Below, in pieces: positions 1-5,899 of a DNA stretch of 11,247 nucleotides. Source of the stretch: an uncultured Eubacteriales bacterium (lineage in GTDB: Bacteria > Bacillota > Clostridia > Christensenellales > Aristaeellaceae). The DNA lies in the NCBI GenBank assembly GCA_944353735.1, contig CALVPU010000259.1, forward strand, positions 1 to 11,247. The letters run 5' to 3'. Position numbers and translations under genes: made by a program. Under the pieces are notes generated by a model. The model was given only the letters and a program-made list of their open reading frames with translations, was not told where the DNA came from and ran no database searches. Each line of letters opens with the position of its first letter. The stretch's first letter is position 1.

Positions 1-251
1 AAATCAGCGCCGCCAAAAACCGCCTGCAAATCTTCTGCATGGAATGCACGCTCCTTCGTATCCGGTATCCGCTGGCGCGGACGCCGGGTTCATCATTGCG
101 GACGACCGCTCGCGGCGCGCCCGACGAGGATTAGACGCGGCGGACGCCGGAATTGTTCCCACATTTTGAGCGGGAAACAAAGCCTTTCGCAGGCGCGCCA
201 TGCGGCGCATCCCGCAGGAAAGCCCCGCGCTTTGGATCGGAAGACAAACAG
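1..251. other. Intergenic region, no recognisable gene
   Basis: I see no supportable gene here. Open frames exist on both strands but are Arg/Ala/Pro-rich, lack a ribosome-binding site and resemble no family I know, as expected from GC-rich non-coding DNA. A frame entering from the left edge on the plus strand ends at a TAG at 132-134, giving a 43-residue tail without recognisable features. It could be the end of a gene outside the window, but nothing supports this. Confidence 0.5.
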
Positions 252-285
252 GCGGCGGGAAAGGACGCATTCCCTTCCCCGCCGC
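241..285 (-). terminator. Candidate intrinsic terminator for asnA
   Basis: On the minus strand a strong GC hairpin is followed by a moderately T-rich tract. The stem is an 8-bp perfect match (252-259 with 278-285), extended inward by A/T and G/C pairs interrupted by single-base bulges. Leftward of the stem the minus strand reads TGTTTGTCTT. The site is about 275 bases past the asnA stop, so the repeats at 289-453 would lie in the asnA 3' untranslated region. The tail is not a clean T-run, so this is a moderate call. Confidence 0.4.
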
Positions 286-288
286 AAT

Positions 289-453
289 GAAACCCTCCGT
301 TCGCCCACGCGAAGCGCACGCGTCGTGCACATGTCGATGCCGATGACCGTTCCGGTAGAGGCAGTTCGCCCGTGCGGAACGCACGCGTCGTGCACAGCGC
401 CATCGTCAACGCGCTGGCACGAAACCCTCCGTTCGCCCGTACGGAGCGCACGG
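289..453. repeat. Three-copy palindromic repeat, period about 66 bp
   Basis: Three related units lie at 289-331, 364-396 and 421-453. They share the core GTTCGCCC starting at 299, 364 and 431 (offsets 65 and 67). Copies 1 and 2 match at 29 of 33 positions from that core. Copies 1 and 3 also share the 10-base prefix GAAACCCTCC, which copy 2 lacks, and copy 3 diverges after about 22 bases of the core. Each full copy contains GCACG-CGT-CGTGC, and copy 2 also has GTGCG-GAA-CGCAC, overlapping hairpins that exclude each other. The spacing is CRISPR-like, but the copies vary too much. An interspersed REP-like element or a structured 3'UTR is more likely. Confidence 0.7.
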
Positions 454-521
454 CAGGACAAGCCTTCGCCACGCCGCGCCGCAGCGGGCGTCTCCCGGAG
501 CCGCCTCCAAAGGGCGTTTTC

Positions 522-542
522 CGGCGCGCTCCCGCCGCGCCG
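522..542. other. GC-rich hairpin just after the asnA stop
   Basis: A perfect 7-bp inverted repeat (CGGCGCG at 522-528, CGCGCCG at 536-542) with a 7-base loop lies 16 bases past the asnA stop codon. On the minus strand it is followed by GAAAACGCCC rather than a T-tract, so it does not look like an intrinsic terminator. It may protect the 3' end of the mRNA or be incidental in GC-rich DNA. Confidence 0.3.
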
Positions 543-558
543 ACCGCCTGTCCGCGGC

Positions 559-1566
559 TTACAGCAGCCGGATGCCGGCACGCGCGCAGGCATCGCGCGT
601 CTCGTCGTCCCAGAGGCTGCACTGCACCTCGCCGATGTGCGCGCAGCCGATCATCAGCATGCACAGGCGCGACTGACCGATGCCGCCGCCGATGGTCAGC
701 GGCAGCTCGCCGGCGAGCAGCATGCGGTGGAACGGCAGCTCGCGGCGCTCTTCGCAGCCGGCGAGCTTCAGCTGGCGCGCCAGCGATTCCTCATCGACGC
801 GAATGCCCATGCTGGAGATTTCAAACGCCCTGCCCAGGCGCTCGTTCCAGAAGAGGATGTCGCCGTTGAGCGCCCAATCGTCGTAGTCCGGCGCGCGGCC
901 GTCGTGCGGCTTGCCGGAGCGCAGCTTGCCGCCGATCTGCATGATCAGCGCCGTTCCGTGCTCGCGCAGGAAGGCGTTTTCGCGCTCGGACGGCGTCAGG
1001 TCCGGATAGCGGTCCTCCAGTTCCTGCGTGGTGACGGCGGTCATCTCGCGGCTGAGCTTGACGTTCAGCGACGGAAATTCGCGGTCGAGGCGTTCGGAGG
1101 TGTCGCAGATGGCGTCGACGATGTCCTGCGCCGTGCGCTTGAGGTAGTCGAGCGTGCGGTCCTCGCGGCGGATGATCTTCTCCCAGTCCCACTGGTCGAC
1201 GTAGATGGAGTGAAGGTTGTCCGGCTCCTCATCGCGGCGGATGGCGTTCATGTCGGTGTACAGGCCCTTGCCCGGGCGGAAGTCGTAGCGCTTGAGCGCC
1301 AGGCGCTTCCACTTCGCCAGCGAGTGCACGACCTCGCCCACGCAGCCCACGCCCGGCGCGTCGAACTTGACCGGACGCTCGACGCCGTTCAGGTTGTCGT
1401 TCAGGCCTGAATCCGAGCGCACGAACAGCGGCGCCGACACGCGGCGCAGGTTCAGCGCGTGGCTCAAGTCCTTCTGAAAGTTGTGCTTGATGAACTCGAT
1501 GGCGACCTGCGTGTCGAACACGCTCAGCGGCGAGCGGTAGCCCTCGGGAATGGCGATTTTGCTCAT
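559..1566 (-). CDS. asnA: Aspartate--ammonia ligase (asparagine synthetase A)
   Basis: This cytosolic enzyme makes asparagine from aspartate, ammonia and ATP (giving AMP and pyrophosphate), using free ammonia rather than glutamine. Its fold is related to class II aspartyl-tRNA synthetases. The 335-residue product matches the usual length (about 330) and carries the family's conserved blocks: SDSGLNDNLNG (51-61), VVHSLAKWKR (79-88), the YTDMNAIR/DNLHSIYVDQWDWEK region (103-130), RYPDL (186-190), RAPDYDDW (224-231), LNGDILFW (233-240), FEISSMGIRVD (248-258) and TIGGGIGQSR (291-300). The ATG is supported by AAAGGA at 1575-1580, eight bases upstream. The gene stands alone and is divergent from gdhA, another ammonia-fixing enzyme. 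No T-box-sized leader fits between the predicted promoter and the start. Nothing is missing from the protein. Confidence 0.97.
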   Translation of the reverse strand: MSKIAIPEGYRSPLSVFDTQVAIEFIKHNFQKDLSHALNLRRVSAPLFVRSDSGLNDNLNGVERPVKFDAPGVGCVGEVVHSLAKWKRLALKRYDFRPGKGLYTDMNAIRRDEEPDNLHSIYVDQWDWEKIIRREDRTLDYLKRTAQDIVDAICDTSERLDREFPSLNVKLSREMTAVTTQELEDRYPDLTPSERENAFLREHGTALIMQIGGKLRSGKPHDGRAPDYDDWALNGDILFWNERLGRAFEISSMGIRVDEESLARQLKLAGCEERRELPFHRMLLAGELPLTIGGGIGQSRLCMLMIGCAHIGEVQCSLWDDETRDACARAGIRLL

Positions 1567-1638
1567 GGCGAACGTCCTTTCTGCCCTTCGCGGCGCTTCG
1601 CGCGCTGAGGCGGCGGCTGTTTTTTCACAATGGTATGA

Positions 1639-1667
1639 GTATACAGGTTTCGCGGTAAAAATGCAAG
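1639..1667 (-). promoter_or_regulatory. Putative asnA promoter
   Basis: On the minus strand, TATACT (1639-1644, 5/6 match to the sigma-70/A -10) lies 17 bases downstream of TTGCAT (1662-1667, only TTG matching the -35 consensus). Transcription would start near 1632, leaving a leader of about 65 bases. The match is fair rather than strong. Confidence 0.5.
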
Positions 1668-1798
1668 CGCATTCGCACGCAATTTACACATTTTGCATGC
1701 CGTTGATAGAGCTGTTGCGGATTCGTTGTCTTTTCAATCGTTTTTTCACGTGTTCTGGAATTTGTCGCGGTCAAACTTTCAAATTTAACAATTTCTTG

Positions 1799-1827
1799 TT
1801 GCGAAACGGCGCGGTTTCACGTATAAT
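1799..1827 (+). promoter_or_regulatory. Predicted sigma-A promoter of gdhA
   Basis: A perfect -10 hexamer TATAAT (1822-1827) is spaced 17 bases from TTGCGA (1799-1804, 4/6 match to TTGACA). The surrounding 1740-1830 stretch is clearly AT-richer than the rest of the window. The expected start near 1834 gives a leader of about 68 bases before the ATG at 1902. I saw no GlnR/TnrA-type box (TGTNA-N7-TNACA). Confidence 0.75.
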
Positions 1828-1901
1828 AGACAGTGGATTTCAAAAAAACGGCGCGCCGCCAAACGCGCGGCAGGGCGCTTAGCAGCAAGGAGGAACCGTC
1901 C

Positions 1902-3248
1902 ATGGCACTGAAGAATTCCTATCTCGCCGACCTGATGGCGCGCGTTGAAAAGCGCAACGCCGGCGACAAGCAGTTCCTGATCACCGTCCGCAGCGTGCTC
2001 GAGTCGATCGAGCCCGTGGTGGAAAAGCACCCCGAATACGTCGAAAAGGGCGTGCTGGAGATGTTCGTCGAGCCGGAGCGCGTGGTGCAGTTCCGCGTGC
2101 CGTGGGTGGACGATTCGGGCAAGGTGCGCGTCAACCGCGGCTTCCGCGTGCAGTCCAACAGCGCCATCGGTCCCTACAAGGGCGGTCTGCGCTTCCACCC
2201 GACGGTGACGCTGGACATCGTCAAGTTCCTTGCCTTTGAGCAGACGCTGAAGAACTCGCTGACCACGCTGCCCATCGGCGGCGCCAAGGGCGGCAGCGAC
2301 TTCGACCCCAAGGGCAAGTCCGACATGGAGGTCATGCGCTTCTGCCAGAGCTTCATGACCGAGCTGTACCGCCACATCGGCCCGGACACCGACGTTCCCG
2401 CCGGCGACATCGGCGTGGGCGCGCGCGAGATCGGCTATCTCTACGGTCAGTACAAGCGCCTCACCGGCGACTACTGCGGGGTGCTGACCGGCAAGGGCCT
2501 GACCTACGGCGGCTCGCTGGCGCGCAAGGAGGCCACTGGCTACGGCCTGTGCTACTTCACCGAGGAGATGCTCGCCGACGCCGGCAAGAGCTTCAAGGGC
2601 GCGACGGTCGTGATCTCCGGCTCCGGCAACGTCGCCATCTACGCCTGCGAGAAGGCGACCCAGCTGGGCGGCAAGGTCGTCGCCATGTCCGATTCCAACG
2701 GCTACATCCACGATCCCGACGGCATCGACCTCGACTGCGTCAAGCAGATCAAGGAGGTTCGCCGCGGCCGCATCCGCGAATACGTCGAGAGCCATCCCGC
2801 CGCAACCTATACCGAGGGCTGCGCCGGCATCTGGACGATCCCCTGCGACATCGCGCTGCCTTGCGCCACGCAGAACGAGATCAGCCTCGAGTCCGCGCGC
2901 ACGCTGATCCAGAACGGCTGCTACTGCGTCGCCGAGGGCGCGAACATGCCCACTGTGATGGACGGCATCCAGGCGTTCCTCGACGCGGGCGTGCTGTTCG
3001 GGCCCGCCAAGGCCGCCAACGCCGGCGGCGTCGCCACCTCCGCGCTGGAGATGTCGCAGAACTCCCAGCGCCTGTCCTGGACGTTCGAGGAAGTCGACGC
3101 CAAGCTCAAGGGCATCATGGTCGGCATCTACCACAACGTCGCCGGCGCCGCGAAGGAGTACGGCTGCGAGGGCAACTTCGAGGCCGGCGCGAACATCGCC
3201 GGATTCCTCAAGGTCGCCGACGCCATGCTCGCGCAGGGCGTGGTCTGA
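1902..3248 (+). CDS. gdhA: NADP-type glutamate dehydrogenase
   Basis: It catalyses reductive amination of 2-oxoglutarate by ammonia to glutamate, normally as a cytosolic hexamer. The 448-residue length is that of the small hexameric GDH class (about 445-450). Substrate-site lysines known from clostridial GDH are visible: K93 in GPYKGGLRF, K117 in EQTLKNSL and the catalytic K129 in PIGGAKGGSDFDP. The catalytic aspartate is D169 in DVPAGDIGVG. The nucleotide-binding turn is GSGNVA (240-245). The following SDSNG (263-267) resembles NADP-dependent members, so coenzyme choice is inferred. I chose ATG 1902 because AAGGAGGA (1887-1894) precedes it, and residue 1 then aligns with family N-termini. 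An in-frame ATG at 1833 would add 23 basic residues, but it lies at the predicted transcription start. An intrinsic terminator follows. Confidence 0.97.
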   Translation: MALKNSYLADLMARVEKRNAGDKQFLITVRSVLESIEPVVEKHPEYVEKGVLEMFVEPERVVQFRVPWVDDSGKVRVNRGFRVQSNSAIGPYKGGLRFHPTVTLDIVKFLAFEQTLKNSLTTLPIGGAKGGSDFDPKGKSDMEVMRFCQSFMTELYRHIGPDTDVPAGDIGVGAREIGYLYGQYKRLTGDYCGVLTGKGLTYGGSLARKEATGYGLCYFTEEMLADAGKSFKGATVVISGSGNVAIYACEKATQLGGKVVAMSDSNGYIHDPDGIDLDCVKQIKEVRRGRIREYVESHPAATYTEGCAGIWTIPCDIALPCATQNEISLESARTLIQNGCYCVAEGANMPTVMDGIQAFLDAGVLFGPAKAANAGGVATSALEMSQNSQRLSWTFEEVDAKLKGIMVGIYHNVAGAAKEYGCEGNFEAGANIAGFLKVADAMLAQGVV

Positions 3249-3263
3249 CCGCTTCCGCACGCT

Positions 3264-3294
3264 TCCCGCCACGGTTTTCCGCGGCGGGATTTTT
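3264..3294 (+). terminator. Intrinsic terminator of gdhA
   Basis: A 7-bp perfect stem (TCCCGCC 3264-3270 with GGCGGGA 3283-3289) is topped, after one mismatch, by CGG/CCG closing a TTTT loop. It is followed directly by five T residues (3290-3294). It starts 15 bases after the gdhA stop codon and reads as a textbook rho-independent terminator. Confidence 0.85.
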
Positions 3295-3297
3295 GCA

Positions 3298-3325
3298 CGG
3301 CGGGCGCGAGCCCTTTCGCCCGCCG
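3298..3325 (+). promoter_or_regulatory. Leader hairpin before the M50 gene
   Basis: A 9-bp perfect stem (CGGCGGGCG 3298-3306 with CGCCCGCCG 3317-3325) with a 10-base loop lies four bases after the gdhA terminator and 17 bases before the AAGGAG of the next gene. It has no T-tract, so it is not itself a terminator. Its arms can pair with the arms of the terminator hairpin (GGCGGG at 3283 and 3299; CCCGCC at 3265 and 3319), so the two folds could be alternatives. I found no convincing separate promoter for the M50 gene. Confidence 0.45.
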
Positions 3326-3356
3326 GAGACGCCGCCGATACGAAGGAGCTGTGAAA

Positions 3357-4499
3357 ATGAGCCGACCCCGCGACAAGGTCCTCGAACCCCCGAAAAGCCG
3401 CCTTCCGTGGATAATCCTGATCACCGTATTCGGCGGCTACGGCGCCTTTTTAGTCCTGAAAATGGAGACGCCCATGCTCACCGCGTGGCTGGTGGCGCTC
3501 TATGCCTCTGCGTTCCCGTCCATGCTGCTGTGCACGCTCGCGCACGAACTGGGACACCTCGCGTGCGGGCGGATGAGCGGCTACCGCTTCCTGTCCTTCC
3601 GCGTGATGCGCTTCATGTGGGTGCGGCAGGACGGCAGGCTGCGGCTGAAGCGCCTGTCGCTGCCGGGCACGCTGGGACAGTGCCTGATGGCGCCGCCTCC
3701 ATTGGCGGGCGGAAAGATGCCGGTCGCGCTGTACAACCTCGGCGGCGTGATCGCCAACGCCCTCCTCGCCGCCGTTTTTACCGCGCTGGCGGCGCTGCTG
3801 GACGGCGTGGCGGTGGCGTTCATGGTGCTCCTGGCGGCGTACAACCTCTATTCCGCGCTGCTCAACGGCATTCCCATGCGCGTTTCCGGTCTCGAGAACG
3901 ACGCCGCGAACCTGCGCTCGCTGCGGCGCAATCCCGCCGCCATGCGGGCGTTCTGGGTGGAACTGAGCATCGAGGAGCGGCGCACGCGGGGCGAGCGGCT
4001 GAAGGACATGCCGGCGCAGTGGTTCGCCATGCCCGGCACCGGGGAGATGACCGACGGCCTGAGCGCCGAGCTCGGCGTGTGGGCGTGCGGGCGCCTGATC
4101 GACGAGGGGCGCTACGCCGAAGCCAACGCGGCGATCATCCATCTGCTCGATTCGCCCGCGCCCGTCCTCTGGGTCAACCGCTGCGATCTGCTGTGCGAGC
4201 GCGTGTTCTGCGAAGCCGTCGCCGGCAACGTCATTGAGGCGGCGCGAATCGTCCCACAGCTGAGCGCGTACCTGCGCACCATGCGCAAGTCCTCATCCCT
4301 GAGCATCCTGTGCATGCGGTACGCGCTGGCGAGGCTCGTCACGCCTTCGGAGCTCGCCGCCCGCGACGTGCGCGAAGCGTTTGACCGCGCCGTCCGGCTT
4401 TATCCCTACGCCGGAAACATCGCGGCGGAGAGGGAGCGAATGCAATTCATCGACCGCTGCGCCGAAGCGCGCCAGCGCGAACAGGAAGCGAGGAAATGA
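3357..4499 (+). CDS. Membrane M50-like zinc metalloprotease with C-terminal helical domain
   Basis: This 380-residue protein looks like a site-2-protease (M50) relative. Hydrophobic segments lie at about 17-35, 41-66, 123-148 and 150-172. The second contains the zinc motif HELGH (63-67) with catalytic E64. The usual later M50 motif appears as LLNGIP (168-173) followed by ND (181-182); D182 is my candidate for the third zinc ligand. The NxxGG at 127-131 suits a helix-packing turn. From about 195 on it is soluble and helix-rich, resembling TPR-type repeats; no PDZ or CBS domain is seen, unlike RseP or SpoIVFB. ATG 3357 is preferred to GTG 3351 because AAGGAG (3343-3348) is eight bases from the ATG and only two from the GTG. 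The next gene starts one base after its stop, so the two are probably co-translated. The substrate is unknown. Confidence 0.8.
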   Translation: MSRPRDKVLEPPKSRLPWIILITVFGGYGAFLVLKMETPMLTAWLVALYASAFPSMLLCTLAHELGHLACGRMSGYRFLSFRVMRFMWVRQDGRLRLKRLSLPGTLGQCLMAPPPLAGGKMPVALYNLGGVIANALLAAVFTALAALLDGVAVAFMVLLAAYNLYSALLNGIPMRVSGLENDAANLRSLRRNPAAMRAFWVELSIEERRTRGERLKDMPAQWFAMPGTGEMTDGLSAELGVWACGRLIDEGRYAEANAAIIHLLDSPAPVLWVNRCDLLCERVFCEAVAGNVIEAARIVPQLSAYLRTMRKSSSLSILCMRYALARLVTPSELAARDVREAFDRAVRLYPYAGNIAAERERMQFIDRCAEARQREQEARK

Positions 4500-4500
4500 C

Positions 4501-5319
4501 ATGCAGCTTCAGGAACTGTACGCAATCATCGAACTGCCCGCCGAAGCCGTGCGCCGGCTGGAGGCAGTCGCGCCGGCGATTGCCCTTTCGGACTTCGAGG
4601 AGGATCTCGCCGGCATGATGGACATCGCGACCGCGGATGCGGCGTACCGCCGCCTCTCCGCGCGGCTGACCGGCGACGCCGACCACTGGGCCATGCTCCT
4701 GTGCCAGCTGGAATGCGCCCGCCGCGACGCCGACCGCTATCGCGCGCTCGGCGCCGGCATGGACGTGTTCGCCGCCACCATGAAGTGCTTTACGCGCTTC
4801 CTGCGCGAGTGCGCGGTGCGAAACGGCAGGATGTTCTTCGACCGCGGCTGGTGGACGTACCGCCAGCTCTCCATGCGCATCTTCCGCCTCGGCGCGCTGG
4901 AGTACGAGCTGCGCGAGGAAGGCGGCGCGCCCTGCGCCGGCATCCACATCCCCTCGGACGCCGATCTCTCGCCCGCGGCGGTGGACGACTCGCTCGCGCA
5001 GGCGGCGGCGTTCTTCGCCGCGCGCATGCCGGATTTCGCCTACGACCGCTATACCTGCTCGTCGTGGCTGCTGTCTCCGGCGCTGCGCCCCTTCCTCCCT
5101 GATGGCTCGCGCATCCGCGCCTTTCAGGAGCGCTTTACCCTCGTCGGCGAGGATCCGGAGAGCCGCGACTGCCTGGAATGGCTGTTCCAGGCGCCGGAGG
5201 ACGCCGACATCGCCGCGCTGCCCGAGCGCACGCGGCTGCAGCGCGGCGTCAAGCAGTTGCTGCTGCGCGGCGGAAACGTGGGCGTCGCCGACGGCGTCAT
5301 CCCCCTGCGCCGCCTCTGA
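4501..5319 (+). CDS. GNAT_C-type acyltransferase-domain protein, function unknown
   Basis: This 272-residue protein is probably soluble, with no signal peptide or membrane segment. It matches my memory of proteins annotated 'acyltransferase domain-containing' (NAT_N plus GNAT_C domains). An N-terminal helical part (1-100) is followed by the characteristic FDRGWWT (113-119), FRLGALEYEL (128-137), HIPSDADLS (149-157) and CSSWLLSP (186-193). The reaction and acceptor of this family are not established. I do not see a canonical GNAT acetyl-CoA loop (Q/RxxGxG/A), so activity is uncertain. ATG 4501 is one base after the stop of the M50 gene, with GAGG (4490-4493) as ribosome-binding site. This argues for translational coupling and a shared role. 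Longer upstream readings of the frame overlap the M50 gene and have no ribosome-binding site. Confidence 0.7.
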   Translation: MQLQELYAIIELPAEAVRRLEAVAPAIALSDFEEDLAGMMDIATADAAYRRLSARLTGDADHWAMLLCQLECARRDADRYRALGAGMDVFAATMKCFTRFLRECAVRNGRMFFDRGWWTYRQLSMRIFRLGALEYELREEGGAPCAGIHIPSDADLSPAAVDDSLAQAAAFFAARMPDFAYDRYTCSSWLLSPALRPFLPDGSRIRAFQERFTLVGEDPESRDCLEWLFQAPEDADIAALPERTRLQRGVKQLLLRGGNVGVADGVIPLRRL

Positions 5320-5341
5320 ACGGCAGCGCGCCTTGCGCAGC

Positions 5342-5370
5342 GCATGGCTGCGCTCACCTCCGCATACGAT
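5342..5370 (+). promoter_or_regulatory. Possible sigma-E-like promoter of bofA
   Basis: CATACGAT (5363-5370) matches 7 of 8 positions of the Bacillus sigma-E -10 consensus CATACANT as I recall it. It lies 14 bases downstream of GCATGGC (5342-5348), a 4/7 match to KMATATT. Transcription would start near 5377, just before the GGAGG. bofA is sigma-E-dependent in B. subtilis, which makes the match suggestive. The -35 is weak, and sporulation in this organism is not shown. Confidence 0.35.
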
Positions 5371-5389
5371 GTCGGTGCGGAGGTGTTTT
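5355..5389 (+). promoter_or_regulatory. Hairpin covering the bofA ribosome-binding site
   Basis: A perfect 10-bp inverted repeat (CACCTCCGCA 5355-5364 with TGCGGAGGTG 5376-5385) with an 11-base loop is followed by four Ts (5386-5389). The right arm contains the bofA Shine-Dalgarno GGAGGT (5379-5384), so in a transcript coming from upstream the site would be paired. It may also act as a weak terminator of the upstream two-gene unit. A smaller inverted repeat, GCGCAG/CTGCGC (5335-5340 with 5348-5353), sits directly upstream. Confidence 0.6.
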
Positions 5390-5394
5390 GTCGC

Positions 5395-5661
5395 ATGCAG
5401 ATTCCATGGGAATTGATCGCCTCGTTTGCCGTCGGGCTGGCGCTGCTGTGCCTGATCGGCTATCTGCTGCTGGTGCCGATGCGCTTCATGTGGCGGCTGG
5501 TGGCGGGCTGCGTGATGGGCGCGCTGGCGCTGCTGCTGGTCAACGCGCTGGGCGCGTTGGCGGGATTCCACGTCGAGATCAACCCCTTCACGGCGATGGC
5601 GGTGGGCTTCCTCGGCGTGCCGGGCGCGGCGCTGGTGGTCGCGCTGCAGCTATTGCTGTGA
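5395..5661 (+). CDS. BofA-family (pro-sigma-K processing inhibitor-like) membrane protein
   Basis: The product is 88 residues, against 87 for B. subtilis BofA, and almost entirely hydrophobic. Helices lie at about 6-28 and 33-56, followed by a re-entrant-like C-terminal segment containing the family hallmark GFLGVPGAAL (71-80). In B. subtilis, BofA holds the M50 protease SpoIVFB inactive in the outer forespore membrane. The BofA residues I recall as occupying the protease active site (N48, N61, T64) have same-spaced equivalents here, N50, N63 (in EINPF) and T66. I chose ATG 5395 because GGAGGT (5379-5384) is ten bases upstream. The frame opens at 5344, but that start lacks a ribosome-binding site. 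Many clostridial BofA homologues occur without a complete SpoIVFB system, so the precise role is inferred. Confidence 0.85.
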   Translation: MQIPWELIASFAVGLALLCLIGYLLLVPMRFMWRLVAGCVMGALALLLVNALGALAGFHVEINPFTAMAVGFLGVPGAALVVALQLLL

Positions 5662-5682
5662 GCGTCCGACCTCGCGGACGTT
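5661..5682 (+). terminator. Weak hairpin at the bofA 3' end
   Basis: AGCGTCCG (5661-5668) pairs with CGGACGTT (5675-5682), including one G-T pair, around a 6-base loop. It begins at the last base of the bofA stop codon. There is no T-run after it, so termination here is only possible, not shown. Confidence 0.25.
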
Positions 5683-5736
5683 CGCAGGCAGGACGCGGCG
5701 CGGCATAAATTGCGCGCGGATAAAGCGCGCCGCGGT

Positions 5737-5899
5737 CACGGCAAAGGCGCCGTGCTCACGCTCATCAACAACCGCGTGGTCGGGCGGATGAAATGAAGTT
5801 CGGTGTCGACGTCTTCGGGATTTCCTCCGGCATCAACAACCGCGCGGTCGGGCGGCACGGCAAAGGCGCCCCGCAGTTCGCCTGCGAAGGCGCCTTTGG
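5737..5899. repeat. Mosaic of short direct and inverted repeats
   Basis: A 25-base element occurs at 5763-5787 and 5831-5855 with one difference (it begins CATCAACAACCGCG). A 15-base element, CACGGCAAAGGCGCC, occurs exactly at 5737-5751 and 5856-5870. The first copy order is 15-mer, 11 bases, 25-mer; the second is 25-mer then 15-mer with no gap. The second 15-mer also pairs with an inverted copy (CAAAGGCGCC 5861-5870 with GGCGCCTTTG 5889-5898), enclosing a small TTCG/CGAA stem. The offsets between copies (68 and 119) are not multiples of three, so this is unlikely to be coding repetition. Confidence 0.65.

Noticed and set aside
3..134. 3' end of a plus-strand gene entering from the left edge
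   Set aside because: Only 43 residues are visible, with no motif and no terminator after the stop, so it cannot be told from chance.
289..453. CRISPR array
   Set aside because: The period near 66 bp looks CRISPR-like, but there are only three units, they differ in length and sequence, copy 2 lacks the prefix and copy 3 lacks the 3' part, and no cas gene is present.
166..1410. Long plus-strand open frame opposite asnA
   Set aside because: It is the antisense of asnA. Its composition is Arg/Ala-rich with no domain resemblance, while the minus strand encodes a full AsnA.
1567..1638. T-box leader for asnA
   Set aside because: The leader expected from the promoter is about 65 bases, too short for a T-box, and no T-box-type structure or sequence was seen.
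2549..4237. Plus-strand open frame bridging gdhA and the M50 gene
   Set aside because: It is out of frame with both genes, crosses the terminator and is Arg-rich shadow sequence.
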